Positions 41,586 to 50,009 of a stretch of 64,000 bases of DNA are shown in pieces. The notes beneath the pieces were generated by a model, which did no database searches, was not told the DNA's origin, and saw nothing but the letters and a program-made list of their open reading frames with translations. The first letter of the stretch is position 1. Each line of letters opens with the position of its first letter. Made by a program: the position numbers and the translations under genes. Source of the DNA: Lactobacillus sp. ESL0701 (GTDB lineage Bacteria > Bacillota > Bacilli > Lactobacillales > Lactobacillaceae); NCBI RefSeq assembly GCF_029433445.1, contig NZ_JAQTIC010000005.1:62001-126000 (forward strand), written 5' to 3'.

Positions 41586-42593
41586 ATGGAATATGTTGAT
41601 TTGGGTAATACACCTATTAAAATTTCCAAATTATGTGTTGGTGGCATGAGTTTTGGTCAAGCAGGAACAATGCATGACTGGACTTTAGATCAAAGTGGTA
41701 CTGAAAAAGTTGTTGCCCACGCATTAGACTTAGGAATTAATTTTTTTGATACGGCTAACAGCTATTCTGCAGGTACGGGCGAGGAATACTTAGGAAAAGC
41801 ATTAAAAAAATGTACTACAAGAGATAAAGTAGTAATTGCCTCGAAAGTTTATTTTAATCCTGGGCGCTTGTCCCGCAAGGCAATTGAACGTGAAATTGAC
41901 GGTACTTTAGAGCGACTAGGAACCGATTATTTGGATTTATACATTATTCACCGTTTTGATTATCACACGCCAATTGAAGAAACGATGTCTGCCTTAAATG
42001 ATTTGGTTAAGGCAGGTAAAGTTAGGGCTCTTGGTGCTTCAGCAATGTATGCTTATCAATTTTATAATTTGCAATTAGCTGCACGAGATCATGGCTGGAT
42101 CCAGTTTTCAGCAATGGAAAATCATTATAACTTGCTTTATCGTGAAGATGAGCGTGAGTTATTGCCACTGTGCCAGCAGATGGGTGTATCCCTGATGCCA
42201 TATAGTCCACTAGCTGCTGGTCGACTTGCGCGTCCCAATTGGACAGCTTCTACTTTGCGCAGTCAAACTGACCGCGTGGCACGGGGTAAATATGACCATA
42301 CTAAAAAATATGATGAAAAAATTTCTCAGAGGGTTAACGAATTGGCGCAAAAGTATCGGGTCAAGATGTCTCAAATTGCATTAGCATGGCTATGGTCCAA
42401 GGGAGTTGCTTCGCCAATTATTGGTGCGACAAAGGCCGCTCATTTTGATGATGCGGTAAATGCGCTTTCTGTTAAACTAACTAATGAAGATATTGCTTAC
42501 ATTGAACAGCCGTACTTGCCCCACAAAATTGTGGGCGCAATTGATGAAAATCCGCCGGAAGGCACAGTATTATTAAACGAGGATACAAAATGA
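41586..42593 (+). CDS. Aldo/keto reductase
   Basis: NAD(P)H-dependent oxidoreductase with a TIM barrel, 335 residues. Catalytic Asp and Tyr are in NFFDTANSYSAG (near residue 52), Lys in VVIASKV (near residue 83) and His in YIIHRFD (near residue 122). C-terminal WLWSKGVASPIIGATKAAH binds the cofactor. AAGGAG precedes the ATG. The stop overlaps the start of the following phosphatase in ATGA, so the two are one transcription unit. The substrate cannot be inferred. Confidence 0.92.
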   Translation: MEYVDLGNTPIKISKLCVGGMSFGQAGTMHDWTLDQSGTEKVVAHALDLGINFFDTANSYSAGTGEEYLGKALKKCTTRDKVVIASKVYFNPGRLSRKAIEREIDGTLERLGTDYLDLYIIHRFDYHTPIEETMSALNDLVKAGKVRALGASAMYAYQFYNLQLAARDHGWIQFSAMENHYNLLYREDERELLPLCQQMGVSLMPYSPLAAGRLARPNWTASTLRSQTDRVARGKYDHTKKYDEKISQRVNELAQKYRVKMSQIALAWLWSKGVASPIIGATKAAHFDDAVNALSVKLTNEDIAYIEQPYLPHKIVGAIDENPPEGTVLLNEDTK

Positions 42594-43180
42594 AAGAATT
42601 ATATTTAATGCGGCACAGTCAGACATTGTTTAACCAGTTACATAGAATTCAAGGCTGGTCTGATTCGCCATTAACTAAGCAGGGAATTAAGGATGCCCAG
42701 GAAGTTGGTCGTTATTTTAAGGACCAACAAATTACGTTTGATCACGTCTATTCGTCAACGCAGGAGCGTGCTTGTGACACACTTGAAAATATCACTGACC
42801 AGCCTTACACCAGAATAAAGGGGTTAAAAGAGTGGAACTTTGGCGTTTTTGAAGGGCAAAGTGAGCAGCTCAATCCCCATGATGATAGTAGTCGGCATTC
42901 ATACGGTGACTTTTTTCTGCAGTTTGGCGGTGAGTCTGATTTAGAAGTTCAGGAGCGAATGAATCAGACGTTAACGGCAATTATGGAGCAGCCGGATCAC
43001 CACCTCGTCTTGGCAGTTAGCCATGGCGGCGCATGTTACATGTTCTTACAAAAATGGCTGCCGTATGATGAAATTAAACGGCAAGTAACCAACTTTCATA
43101 ATTGTTGTATCCTAAAGTTCACTTATGAAGACGGTAAATTTACTTTTATTAGGGCAATTAATGTTAAGGAAGAAAATTAG
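42590..43180 (+). CDS. Histidine phosphatase family protein
   Basis: A 196-residue member of the histidine phosphatase superfamily. The N-terminal motif is LMRHSQTLFN, with RHS in place of the usual RHG; SSTQERACDT follows near residue 55, the acidic EWNFGVFEG near residue 83, and the second histidine in VSHGGACY near residue 146. The start overlaps the aldo/keto reductase stop. Similar in outline to the gene at 45419, and the two may have arisen by duplication. Substrate unknown. Confidence 0.88.
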   Translation: MKELYLMRHSQTLFNQLHRIQGWSDSPLTKQGIKDAQEVGRYFKDQQITFDHVYSSTQERACDTLENITDQPYTRIKGLKEWNFGVFEGQSEQLNPHDDSSRHSYGDFFLQFGGESDLEVQERMNQTLTAIMEQPDHHLVLAVSHGGACYMFLQKWLPYDEIKRQVTNFHNCCILKFTYEDGKFTFIRAINVKEEN

Positions 43181-43227
43181 TGCCAGGAGCGCGTTATAAT
43201 CTAATTAGATTGGCGTTAACTTAGACA

Positions 43228-43263
43228 ATAAAAGCCACTACTGAATTTAGTAGCGGCTTTTAT
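43228..43263. terminator. Bidirectional terminator
   Basis: ATAAAAGCC and GGCTTTTAT with an inner CTACT/AGTAG stem, one mismatch and a GAATTT loop, between two convergent genes. Confidence 0.88.
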
Positions 43264-43268
43264 ATTGT

Positions 43269-43853
43269 TTATAAACTGTCTTGAATATTGCTGCCGAGAT
43301 ACTCATAAAGCATCCCTTGTTTTAAATCTGTGGTATCAATTCCCAGTGCTTCTGCAATTGCGTAGGCAAAAGCCCAAGCTGTTGCTGGTCCGCGGCTGGT
43401 AATTACTTTATGATCCGGATCGGTCACCGTAATCTTTTCTTGGAAGTTACCGCTTGGTGCATCATGTTTTGTTTGGGCATCAAACCCAGGATAACAAGTG
43501 TAATTGGCATCATTCAAAACGCCATAGCGTGCCAAGGCAATTGGTGCCGCGCACATGGCTGCGTCCCACTGCTGATTTTGATGACGTTGCACCATTAATG
43601 AGCGAAGTCGTTCATTGTCCCGCAAATTTTCAGCGCCGGTTTTACCGCCGGGAAAGGCTACTAGATCATAATCCAGTAAGCTGTCGTCAACAATTTTATC
43701 ACAAGTTAATTTAATGTTGTGATCGCCGATGACATCTTTACTAGTTAAGCCAACCATATCGGCTTGCACACCTAAACGACGCAGAACATCGATGATGCTC
43801 AAACCCTCAACTTCTTCGCACCCATCAGCGAAGACTACCGCAACTTTAGTCAT
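43269..43853 (-). CDS. DJ-1/PfpI family protein
   Basis: A 194-residue protein of the DJ-1/ThiJ/PfpI superfamily. It starts KVAVVFADGCEEVEGLS, has AFPGGKTGAENLRDN near residue 68, and the nucleophile-elbow cysteine in AAMCAAPIAL near residue 101. Members act as deglycases, chaperones or glyoxalases; which applies here is unclear. The conserved glutamate (near residue 14) that lowers the cysteine pKa is present. Probably a stand-alone gene, convergent with the phosphatase before it. Confidence 0.9.
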   Translation of the reverse strand: MTKVAVVFADGCEEVEGLSIIDVLRRLGVQADMVGLTSKDVIGDHNIKLTCDKIVDDSLLDYDLVAFPGGKTGAENLRDNERLRSLMVQRHQNQQWDAAMCAAPIALARYGVLNDANYTCYPGFDAQTKHDAPSGNFQEKITVTDPDHKVITSRGPATAWAFAYAIAEALGIDTTDLKQGMLYEYLGSNIQDSL

Positions 43854-43889
43854 ATTTTATACCTCGCAATCTGTTACTCTTATTATAAA

Positions 43890-44549
43890 CTAGCTGAGTT
43901 CAAGGTAAAATAATAAATCACTTAACTTGTTGAGGTGCAGTGTGGGATGAGGCGTAATCGGAATTTTGCTCTTTTTCGGTGCCAGCCACAATGATTGCAG
44001 GTTGGCATTTACAGCACCTTGGATTTCTTCAGTTAGATTGGTACCAATTACAAGACTAGTAGCCGGATTGAATTTGTCATGTTCTTGAAAAATTGGTACA
44101 AACACATTTTTATTGGGTAATTTGGCAGTTAAATTTTCTGGAAAGTAGATAGCTGAAAAGTAATTTAGCAGTTCACTTTCTGCAAGGCGTGGTTCTAATA
44201 TTTTTCGCGGTTCTTTTGCCAGCATCACTAAGTTAAGTTGGGCTGCCGTTTCATCTAAAAAGGGAATAGCATCCTGCGTTAATTGGTGTTGTCCAGCCAT
44301 CTTTTGTTCAAAAATCTGGCGCGCTGCTTGTGAATTATCATTGAAGAAAGTTTGGCTGAGTAGTTGCAGCCGCTCATCTTGGCTTAGGAATTTTACCTGT
44401 TCCTGCAAACTAGTATATTTAATACGCTCAGCAGGACCAAAATCACGCCCAAGCTCACGTAAAGTCTGCCGCAAAGCATTTCTTTCAGCTGCTTTTTGAT
44501 TTAATAGACTACCTTCTGGAATAATTATCAATGTTTCAAACTTTGTCAC
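43890..44549 (-). CDS. HAD-superfamily-like protein, catalytically degenerate
   Basis: A 219-residue protein whose length and pattern resemble YjjG-type HAD hydrolases. The first motif, normally DxD in FDLDGTL, reads IIIPEGSLLN, so the nucleophilic aspartate (position 10) is Ile and the general acid (position 12) is Glu. Motif 2 (usually T or S) reads LAKEP. Motif 4, usually IGDS...D, reads IGTNLTEEIQG (T170). It therefore looks like a non-catalytic pseudoenzyme, perhaps a binding protein. The reading frame is intact. The start is GTG at 44549 with AAGG upstream. Confidence 0.75.
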   Translation of the reverse strand: MTKFETLIIIPEGSLLNQKAAERNALRQTLRELGRDFGPAERIKYTSLQEQVKFLSQDERLQLLSQTFFNDNSQAARQIFEQKMAGQHQLTQDAIPFLDETAAQLNLVMLAKEPRKILEPRLAESELLNYFSAIYFPENLTAKLPNKNVFVPIFQEHDKFNPATSLVIGTNLTEEIQGAVNANLQSLWLAPKKSKIPITPHPTLHLNKLSDLLFYLELS

Positions 44550-44621
44550 TATTAGTTTACCTTCTTTATTTGTTTTCTACTTGCATTATAATAGATATTA
44601 TTGCCAAAAAGGAGTTAAATT

Positions 44622-45383
44622 ATGCCGTCAATTTTTACATTAATCTTTCTTTTATTGGGAGGAATTGCAGGGGGACTATTATCGTCAGTAGCATCAATGG
44701 CATCGCTGGCATCTTATCCGGTTTTACTAGCTGTTGGCATCCCACCCGTTTATGCTAATGTCACTAATGATGCCGCCTTGATCTGGACTAGTGTCGGTTC
44801 CACTATTTCATCAACTAAGGAGCTTAAGGGGCATTGGAAGCAGGTCGGCTTTTATGGTTTCTTAACCGTTATCGGGTCGCTTGTCGGTTGCTTTTTATTA
44901 TTATCATTTCCATCCAGTGTTTTTGAAAAGTTGGTGCCATTTTTTATTGCGGGTTCAGGAATTATGGTATTGGCATCTGGTAAGCATCATAATTTGGAGC
45001 CACATAAAAGACCGCTTTGGCAAGAAATTTTCTATATTGCGGCATTACTCGTGATGGGCGTTTATACTGGATACTTTGGTGCTGCGGGCGGCGTTATCGT
45101 ATTAGTATTGTTAACCTATATCACTGATGAAAAGTTTATTGTCGTTAATGCTATCAAAAACGTTGTTTGCGGGTTGGCTAATTTAGTGGCGCTAATCGTG
45201 TTTATCTTTACCTCACACATTTATTGGCAGCAGGCAATTCCACTTGCTGTTGGGATGTTTATTGGTGGTTATTTAGGAATGGGAATTTTACGGAAAGTTC
45301 CAGCAAAAGTTATTCGCTTATTCATTGCAGCCTTAGCCTTTATTCAGGCGGGATATTTCTTTTATAAAGCATATATGTTATAG
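44622..45383 (+). CDS. TauE/SafE family transporter
   Basis: A 253-residue integral membrane protein with about seven to eight helices. Features of the TauE/SafE (DUF81) family are the N-terminal GGIAGGLLSSVASMASLASYPVLLAVG and the second-half repeat GVYTGYFGAAGGVIVLVLL. Members export sulfite, sulfoacetate or related anions; the substrate here is unknown. AAAGGAG precedes the ATG. It is divergent from the HAD-like gene and followed 35 bases on by a phosphatase gene in the same direction. Confidence 0.88.
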   Translation: MPSIFTLIFLLLGGIAGGLLSSVASMASLASYPVLLAVGIPPVYANVTNDAALIWTSVGSTISSTKELKGHWKQVGFYGFLTVIGSLVGCFLLLSFPSSVFEKLVPFFIAGSGIMVLASGKHHNLEPHKRPLWQEIFYIAALLVMGVYTGYFGAAGGVIVLVLLTYITDEKFIVVNAIKNVVCGLANLVALIVFIFTSHIYWQQAIPLAVGMFIGGYLGMGILRKVPAKVIRLFIAALAFIQAGYFFYKAYML

Positions 45384-45418
45384 TTTAATACAAATCTATT
45401 ATGAAAGGAGAATGCAAA

Positions 45419-46099
45419 TTGACTACAGAAGTTTATTTAGTACGTCACGGTGAAACAATGTTTAACCAGCTTGATAAGGTGCAAGGCTGGTGTGATTCAC
45501 CGCTGACAGTTAAGGGAATTAATGATTTGAAGCGGACAGCACATGCTTTAAGTCAAGTTCATTTTGACAATATGTATTCTTCCGATTTGAAGCGGGCAAT
45601 TGATACAGTACACTTAATGAAGGATGCCAATCAAGTGTCAGAAATTGGTAAAATTAAAAAGCTACCCGAATTTCGGGAAGTCTTTTTTGGTTCGTTTGAA
45701 GGTGATGATGTTCGTAATACTTGGAAACAAGTAGCATTAGCAGCTGGCATTGGCTCCGAGGATAATGTTAGTAAAATTATCAATCAGGTAGGAATTTATG
45801 AATTTCGTGAGGCAACTAAAAAGGCTGATCCGCGACATTTGGCTGAAAATAAAGAAGAACTTGATGCTCGAATGGTGCGGGCAGTTAACGTGTTAAACGA
45901 TTTAACTAAAAATGAGAAGCGTGTTTTACTGGTATCACATGGTGATTTTATTAAAACTTTGGGAATTAAGTATTGGAATCAAAGTGATGGCTTACACGAT
46001 ATTACCTTTCCCGATAATGGTAGTGTCAGCCGCGGCGTTCTCCATGATAATGGTAAATTTGAAATTGTTGATTATAATATTAATGCAGAAAATATCTAG
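45419..46099 (+). CDS. Histidine phosphatase family protein
   Basis: A 226-residue member of the histidine phosphatase superfamily: YLVRHGETMFN, then SSDLKRAIDTV near residue 55, EFREVFFGSFEGD near residue 87, and VSHGDFIK with the second histidine near residue 180. The start is TTG at 45419, eight bases after AAAGGAG; an ATG at 45401 overlaps that site and is rejected. An insertion between the acidic motif and the second histidine makes it longer than its relative at 42590. It ends at a hairpin terminator. Confidence 0.87.
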   Translation: MTTEVYLVRHGETMFNQLDKVQGWCDSPLTVKGINDLKRTAHALSQVHFDNMYSSDLKRAIDTVHLMKDANQVSEIGKIKKLPEFREVFFGSFEGDDVRNTWKQVALAAGIGSEDNVSKIINQVGIYEFREATKKADPRHLAENKEELDARMVRAVNVLNDLTKNEKRVLLVSHGDFIKTLGIKYWNQSDGLHDITFPDNGSVSRGVLHDNGKFEIVDYNINAENI

Positions 46100-46126
46100 T
46101 CTTACTGGGAGCAGTAAGACTTTTTT
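46098..46126 (+). terminator. Intrinsic terminator
   Basis: AGTCTTACTG (46098-46107) pairs with CAGTAAGACT (46112-46121), GGAG loop, six T. Confidence 0.93.
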
Positions 46127-46159
46127 GTTACACTAAATGCAAGGAAAGGAATGCAGAAA

Positions 46160-47050
46160 ATGAAAGATCATACAACTAAGCGTTATGCTTATGTAACGCT
46201 GTTGAATATTGTCATTACCATTGCAGAATTTGTTGGTGGCTTCGCGTCTGGGTCACTAGCTTTGCTATCAGATGCCGTACATAATTTGAGTGATGTCGGC
46301 GCGATTATCATTTCATTTGTTGCGCACTTAATTAGTAGTCGCAGTCGCAACCAACATAAAACGTTTGGCTACGAGCGTGCTGAAACTTTGGCGGCCTTTA
46401 CTAACGGTATTATTTTAATTTTGATTAGCCTGGCTTTGTTTATTGAAGCAATTGAGCGCTTTTGGCAGCCTAGCAAGATTAAGGGTGGCATCATGTTGGT
46501 CGTAGCGGTGATTGGGTTATTGGCTAACTTTATTTCTATGCTAGCGATGCACCGTGACGCTCAAGGAAGTTTAAATGTGCGCTCTACTTTCATTCATATG
46601 TTGAGTGATGCTTTGTCCAGCGTTGCAGTTGTGATTGGTGCGGTGTTTATTTACTTTTGGCAAATTACGTGGCTTGACCCCGTAATGACGTTGCTGGTAT
46701 CAGTGTTTGTTCTGCGCGAAGCATATCAAATTACCAAAAAGGCTGCTAATATTTTAATGGAATCTAATCCTGATATTGACCTTGAACAAATGAATAAAAT
46801 TGTGTTATCTTTTCCAGAGATTAAAAATATTCATCATGTGCATTTATGGCGTTATAGCGATGACTATATCATGCTTGATGCCCACGTAAATGTGGACGCC
46901 AAATTGACTGCTGAGGAATTTGAAAAATTAACGCAGCGAATTAGTGAAAAACTGCGGCAGTTGGGGATTAATCATATTAATTTTCAAGTGGAGTGCGAAC
47001 GCGGTAAAAATGATGATATGATTGTTCCAGGTCATGATTATGAAAATTAG
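46160..47050 (+). CDS. CDF-family cation efflux protein (CzcD-like)
   Basis: A 296-residue cation diffusion facilitator that exports zinc or related divalent metals in exchange for protons. It has six predicted helices; helices 2 and 5 carry the metal site residues in LLSDAVHNLSDVGA and HMLSDALSSVAV (His/Asp pairs). The cytosolic C-terminal domain (about 205-290) has HHVHLWRYSDDYIMLDAHV. The ATG at 46160 is preferred over the one at 46151 because of the spacing to GGAAAGGA. It is followed 11 bases later by a small membrane protein. Confidence 0.92.
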   Translation: MKDHTTKRYAYVTLLNIVITIAEFVGGFASGSLALLSDAVHNLSDVGAIIISFVAHLISSRSRNQHKTFGYERAETLAAFTNGIILILISLALFIEAIERFWQPSKIKGGIMLVVAVIGLLANFISMLAMHRDAQGSLNVRSTFIHMLSDALSSVAVVIGAVFIYFWQITWLDPVMTLLVSVFVLREAYQITKKAANILMESNPDIDLEQMNKIVLSFPEIKNIHHVHLWRYSDDYIMLDAHVNVDAKLTAEEFEKLTQRISEKLRQLGINHINFQVECERGKNDDMIVPGHDYEN

Positions 47051-47061
47051 GGGAAATAGAA

Positions 47062-47238
47062 ATGAAAGTTAGTTTGTTTACAGCCATTATTGTTTTAATT
47101 GTTGGACTTTACGATCTAGCATATGCGTATAATCGTCGCCAGCAAAATCGCCGGCGGGGAACAATTGGCTTCATGATTTTAGGAATTATCTTTACAATTG
47201 GCGGAATTGTGATGTTAATTTTACATTGGGCTAAGTAA
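47062..47238 (+). CDS. Small two-helix membrane protein
   Basis: A 58-residue protein read from the ATG at 47062: hydrophobic residues 4-23, a very basic loop NRRQQNRRRG (24-33), and a second hydrophobic segment 35-55. AGGGGAAA lies about eight bases before the ATG. It starts 11 bases after the CDF gene and one base separates its stop from the next ATG, so it is probably translated with them. I recognise no family; it might help the metal exporter or be independent. Confidence 0.7.
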   Translation: MKVSLFTAIIVLIVGLYDLAYAYNRRQQNRRRGTIGFMILGIIFTIGGIVMLILHWAK

Positions 47239-47239
47239 A

Positions 47240-47914
47240 ATGGTTAAGCTAGTTTTAGTAAGACATGGTGAAAGTACGGCAAATTCGGCTAATGTTTATA
47301 CTGGATGGAATGATGTGCCATTAACTGCTAAGGGTAGGGCACAAGCACGATATGCTGGTGAATTAATTAGGCAAATTCCTGATTTTGCACCAACGCATAT
47401 CCACACTTCGATTTTATCGCGGGCAATTGTTACTGCCGATATTGTGGCGGATGTTTGTCATTTTTTGTATTTACCAATTACTAAAACTTGGCGGCTGAAT
47501 GAACGGCATTATGGTAAATTGCGTGGCACTAATAAAGATCTTTCTCGCCAAATTTATGGCAGACAGCAGATTTTAGAATGGCGGCGTGGTTTTTATGCAA
47601 TTCCACCTGCCGGTAAGCAAATTACGGAACGGCGTTATGCTAATTATGATTTGCAGCGGTTGCCGCTTGCTGAGAGTTTGTATCAGACGCAGCAGCGATT
47701 ATTACCATACTATTATAATGAGGTTGCCAGCAGATTGCGCAAGGGTGAAGACCAGTTAATTGTTGCCCATGGCTCTAGCCTGCGAGCATTAATTAAAAAA
47801 ATGGAAGGGATTAACGATCAGGATATTGTCCATTTAGAAGTGGCTAATGCCGAACCGATTAGTTACACGCTAGATACCTGTTTACAAATTGTTGATAAAA
47901 AAATTTTACACTAA
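47240..47914 (+). CDS. 2,3-bisphosphoglycerate-dependent phosphoglycerate mutase-like protein
   Basis: A 224-residue protein close to GpmA in pattern: VLVRHGEST, YTGWNDVPLT, LNERHYGKLRG (general acid Glu, near residue 89), EWRRGF and AHGSSLRAL. It is shorter than the roughly 230-250 residues of true GpmA and differs at HGSS (HGNS in E. coli), so it may be a divergent paralogue rather than the glycolytic enzyme. It is the third histidine-phosphatase gene within 5 kb and is tightly coupled to the small membrane protein before it. Confidence 0.85.
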   Translation: MVKLVLVRHGESTANSANVYTGWNDVPLTAKGRAQARYAGELIRQIPDFAPTHIHTSILSRAIVTADIVADVCHFLYLPITKTWRLNERHYGKLRGTNKDLSRQIYGRQQILEWRRGFYAIPPAGKQITERRYANYDLQRLPLAESLYQTQQRLLPYYYNEVASRLRKGEDQLIVAHGSSLRALIKKMEGINDQDIVHLEVANAEPISYTLDTCLQIVDKKILH

Positions 47915-48019
47915 ATTTTAAGATTGCTTTTAGTTCATGCTAAGGAATTGGGCAGATGTATGTTAAAATTTATTACGATACTATATAATTTTTTACATTC
48001 TTAGTTTGGAGTAAAAGGC

Positions 48020-48955
48020 ATGCGTAAAATATTTTTATTACGAGGCGCACCCGGCTCCGGTAAATCTTCATTCATTGCTCGCCATCACTTACAACCATAT
48101 GCGATTAGTCGCGATCAAATTAGATTATTATTGGCGAATTTGACCTATTTTTATGAAGAAGATACCGATTGCTTACATCAAGTAATTCCGCGATATGCAA
48201 ATAAGCAGACAGAGCGGTTAGTTGATTACCTCGTAGAAGAAAAGATGAAACGCGGCGAAACGGTAATTGTTGATAGTACCCATATTGTTTCTGATAGCAT
48301 AGAACATTATAAATCATGGGTTGAGCGTTACCGGTATGAATTATTCGTCGTGGATTTAATGTACCACAAAAGCTTACGTAACTTACTTAATCGTAATGAA
48401 GTACGTCGGCAATATGATTGGGTCAGACCTGAAGTAGTTCGGGAAATGTATTTGACCTATAAAGATAATTGGCAGGTGCCAGAATGGGCACATGTAATTA
48501 ATCCTAATCAGATGGGCAAAGCCTTGTCACAAAAGGAAAGTAATTTAGATCATTTTGCCCATGTAATTGCCATTCCGGATAAAGTTGCGGAGGCAGATTT
48601 TCCGCACGTGCATATTTCTAATTTTTACTTTTCTTTTAACGACCGTTTTACAGAAAAGTACGGCACCTATCGTAATGTGATTACAATTGGTAAGACAAAA
48701 GATGAAGTCATTAAGAAATTTCGACTGCCATATTTTGTGTTCAAATTTCATCACAAGCACTTTTTAATATCAGCGTATCCAGTCAGAAATGAATTATTGG
48801 ATCCAATCAAAAAGGTTAAAGGTGTCTGGACTTATTCAACTGGATTAGTTAATTTAGCTGACTTTATTCAAGAAGTCCCGCAAAGTAGGCCGCAACATGT
48901 TCACCAATTTAATTTAAATAAATTGCAAGCCGACCGCTTATTGCATATTTGGTAA
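48020..48955 (+). CDS. Polynucleotide kinase-like P-loop protein with extra C-terminal domain
   Basis: A 311-residue protein. Residues 1-155 resemble the kinase domain of T4 Pnkp-type polynucleotide kinases: Walker A GAPGSGKSS (9-17), ISRDQIR, VIVDSTHIVSD (near 83), and RRQYDWVRPEVVREMYLTY. Residues 160-311 match nothing I know; they contain many His and aromatic residues and repeated DELL/KKVKG-like stretches. The function could be nucleic-acid 5'-end repair or phosphorylation of a small molecule. It stands alone between a phosphatase and a terminator. Confidence 0.75.
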   Translation: MRKIFLLRGAPGSGKSSFIARHHLQPYAISRDQIRLLLANLTYFYEEDTDCLHQVIPRYANKQTERLVDYLVEEKMKRGETVIVDSTHIVSDSIEHYKSWVERYRYELFVVDLMYHKSLRNLLNRNEVRRQYDWVRPEVVREMYLTYKDNWQVPEWAHVINPNQMGKALSQKESNLDHFAHVIAIPDKVAEADFPHVHISNFYFSFNDRFTEKYGTYRNVITIGKTKDEVIKKFRLPYFVFKFHHKHFLISAYPVRNELLDPIKKVKGVWTYSTGLVNLADFIQEVPQSRPQHVHQFNLNKLQADRLLHIW

Positions 48956-48962
48956 AACTGCT

Positions 48963-48993
48963 AGACGTTACACTTAAGGTGTGACGTCTTTTT
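48963..48993 (+). terminator. Intrinsic terminator
   Basis: AGACGTTACAC (48963-48973) pairs with GTGTGACGTCT (48979-48989), one T-G pair, five T after. Confidence 0.92.
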
Positions 48994-49015
48994 CTGTAAA
49001 AAAATAATTAACTGG

Positions 49016-49061
49016 TTGACTAAAAAATATTAAAAATACAATGATTATAGTGTATTATAAT
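49016..49061 (+). promoter_or_regulatory. Promoter region of DUF4097 gene
   Basis: TTGACT (49016-49021) with TACAAT (49037-49042) at 15 bp, and a further TATAAT (49056-49061) set in the palindrome TATTATAATA. Which -10 is used is unclear. Confidence 0.45.
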
Positions 49062-49093
49062 ACTAGTAGTCTATTAGAAAGAGAAAGTTGAAA

Positions 49094-49924
49094 ATGAAGA
49101 AAAATAAAAAAGTGATAATTACGTTAGTAATTTGTTTAATCGTGGTCTTGCTAGGTGCCGGTATTTATGTTGGTCACCAAGCAAGTACTTCAAGTGCCGC
49201 AAATAATCAGCCGACAAAAACTAGAACAATTTATCCTCATAAATTTACTAAAATTAAAGTGGATGTTGATACATCTGATATTAGTGTTCATCAAGGTACT
49301 AAATATCAAGTTAAGATTATTGATAATCAGAAAAATAGGATTAATGCGAAGGTGAAGGATGATGAATTATTGGTTAGCCAGCGTGAACGGTCGCACAACC
49401 ATTTCTTTGGCATAAGCAAGATAATGATTAATGGTAAAAATCTAACCGCTAAATGCCAGGTAGAAATTACGGTTCCACACAAGAATTCATTAACTAAGAT
49501 TAATGCCGAGACAGAAACGAGTAAGTTTAAGTTAGACAATTTACAATTGCACAAGTTGGCCATCGATTCTGATACCGGCGATATTGACCTTAAAAATGTC
49601 AAGTCAGTAAGTAATGACTTGTCGACTGATACTGGCGATATTGAGATTACTACTAGTCAGGTTGCCAATGTTACTAGCGATGTCGATACAGGCGATGTCC
49701 ATATTTCTAGCTCGCAGTTATCAGGGAATAATTCATTTTCATTAGATACTGGTGACTTTTCTTTGGATGAGGCTAGTAAAAAGATGACGTATCATCTGTC
49801 AGTTGATACTGGTGATATTGACTACTTTGGTGATGATGTAGACGATCACCTTAATAAGAAAGTTGCTCACAGCAAGGCAGTACTTAAAGTTGATTCCTCA
49901 ACTGGTGATATTACGATTGAATAA
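49094..49924 (+). CDS. DUF4097-type beta-repeat membrane-anchored protein
   Basis: A 276-residue protein with one N-terminal membrane or signal-anchor helix (residues 6-28) and a long outer region predicted as stacked beta-strands. Seven short repeats of the type xDTGDIxI occur (DTSDI, then DTGDI, DTGDI, DTGDV, DTGDF, DTGDI and STGDI), spaced 18 to 30 residues apart in the second half, which suggests a beta-solenoid. This fits the DUF4097 family of Firmicute surface or envelope-stress proteins. The ATG at 49094 is chosen over the TTG at 49088. No partner gene is next to it. Confidence 0.82.
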   Translation: MKKNKKVIITLVICLIVVLLGAGIYVGHQASTSSAANNQPTKTRTIYPHKFTKIKVDVDTSDISVHQGTKYQVKIIDNQKNRINAKVKDDELLVSQRERSHNHFFGISKIMINGKNLTAKCQVEITVPHKNSLTKINAETETSKFKLDNLQLHKLAIDSDTGDIDLKNVKSVSNDLSTDTGDIEITTSQVANVTSDVDTGDVHISSSQLSGNNSFSLDTGDFSLDEASKKMTYHLSVDTGDIDYFGDDVDDHLNKKVAHSKAVLKVDSSTGDITIE

Positions 49925-49966
49925 AGACTAGATAGTTAGCCGCTGTTAAATTTTGTTAAATTGAAT

Positions 49967-49994
49967 TTGCCGGAATCATAAAAAATAGTACAAT
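49967..49994 (+). promoter_or_regulatory. Promoter of galK-galT
   Basis: TTGCCG (49967-49972), a 16-bp gap and TACAAT (49989-49994), about 50 bases before galK. Confidence 0.5.
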
Positions 49995-50009
49995 TAGGTA
50001 GAAATATTT

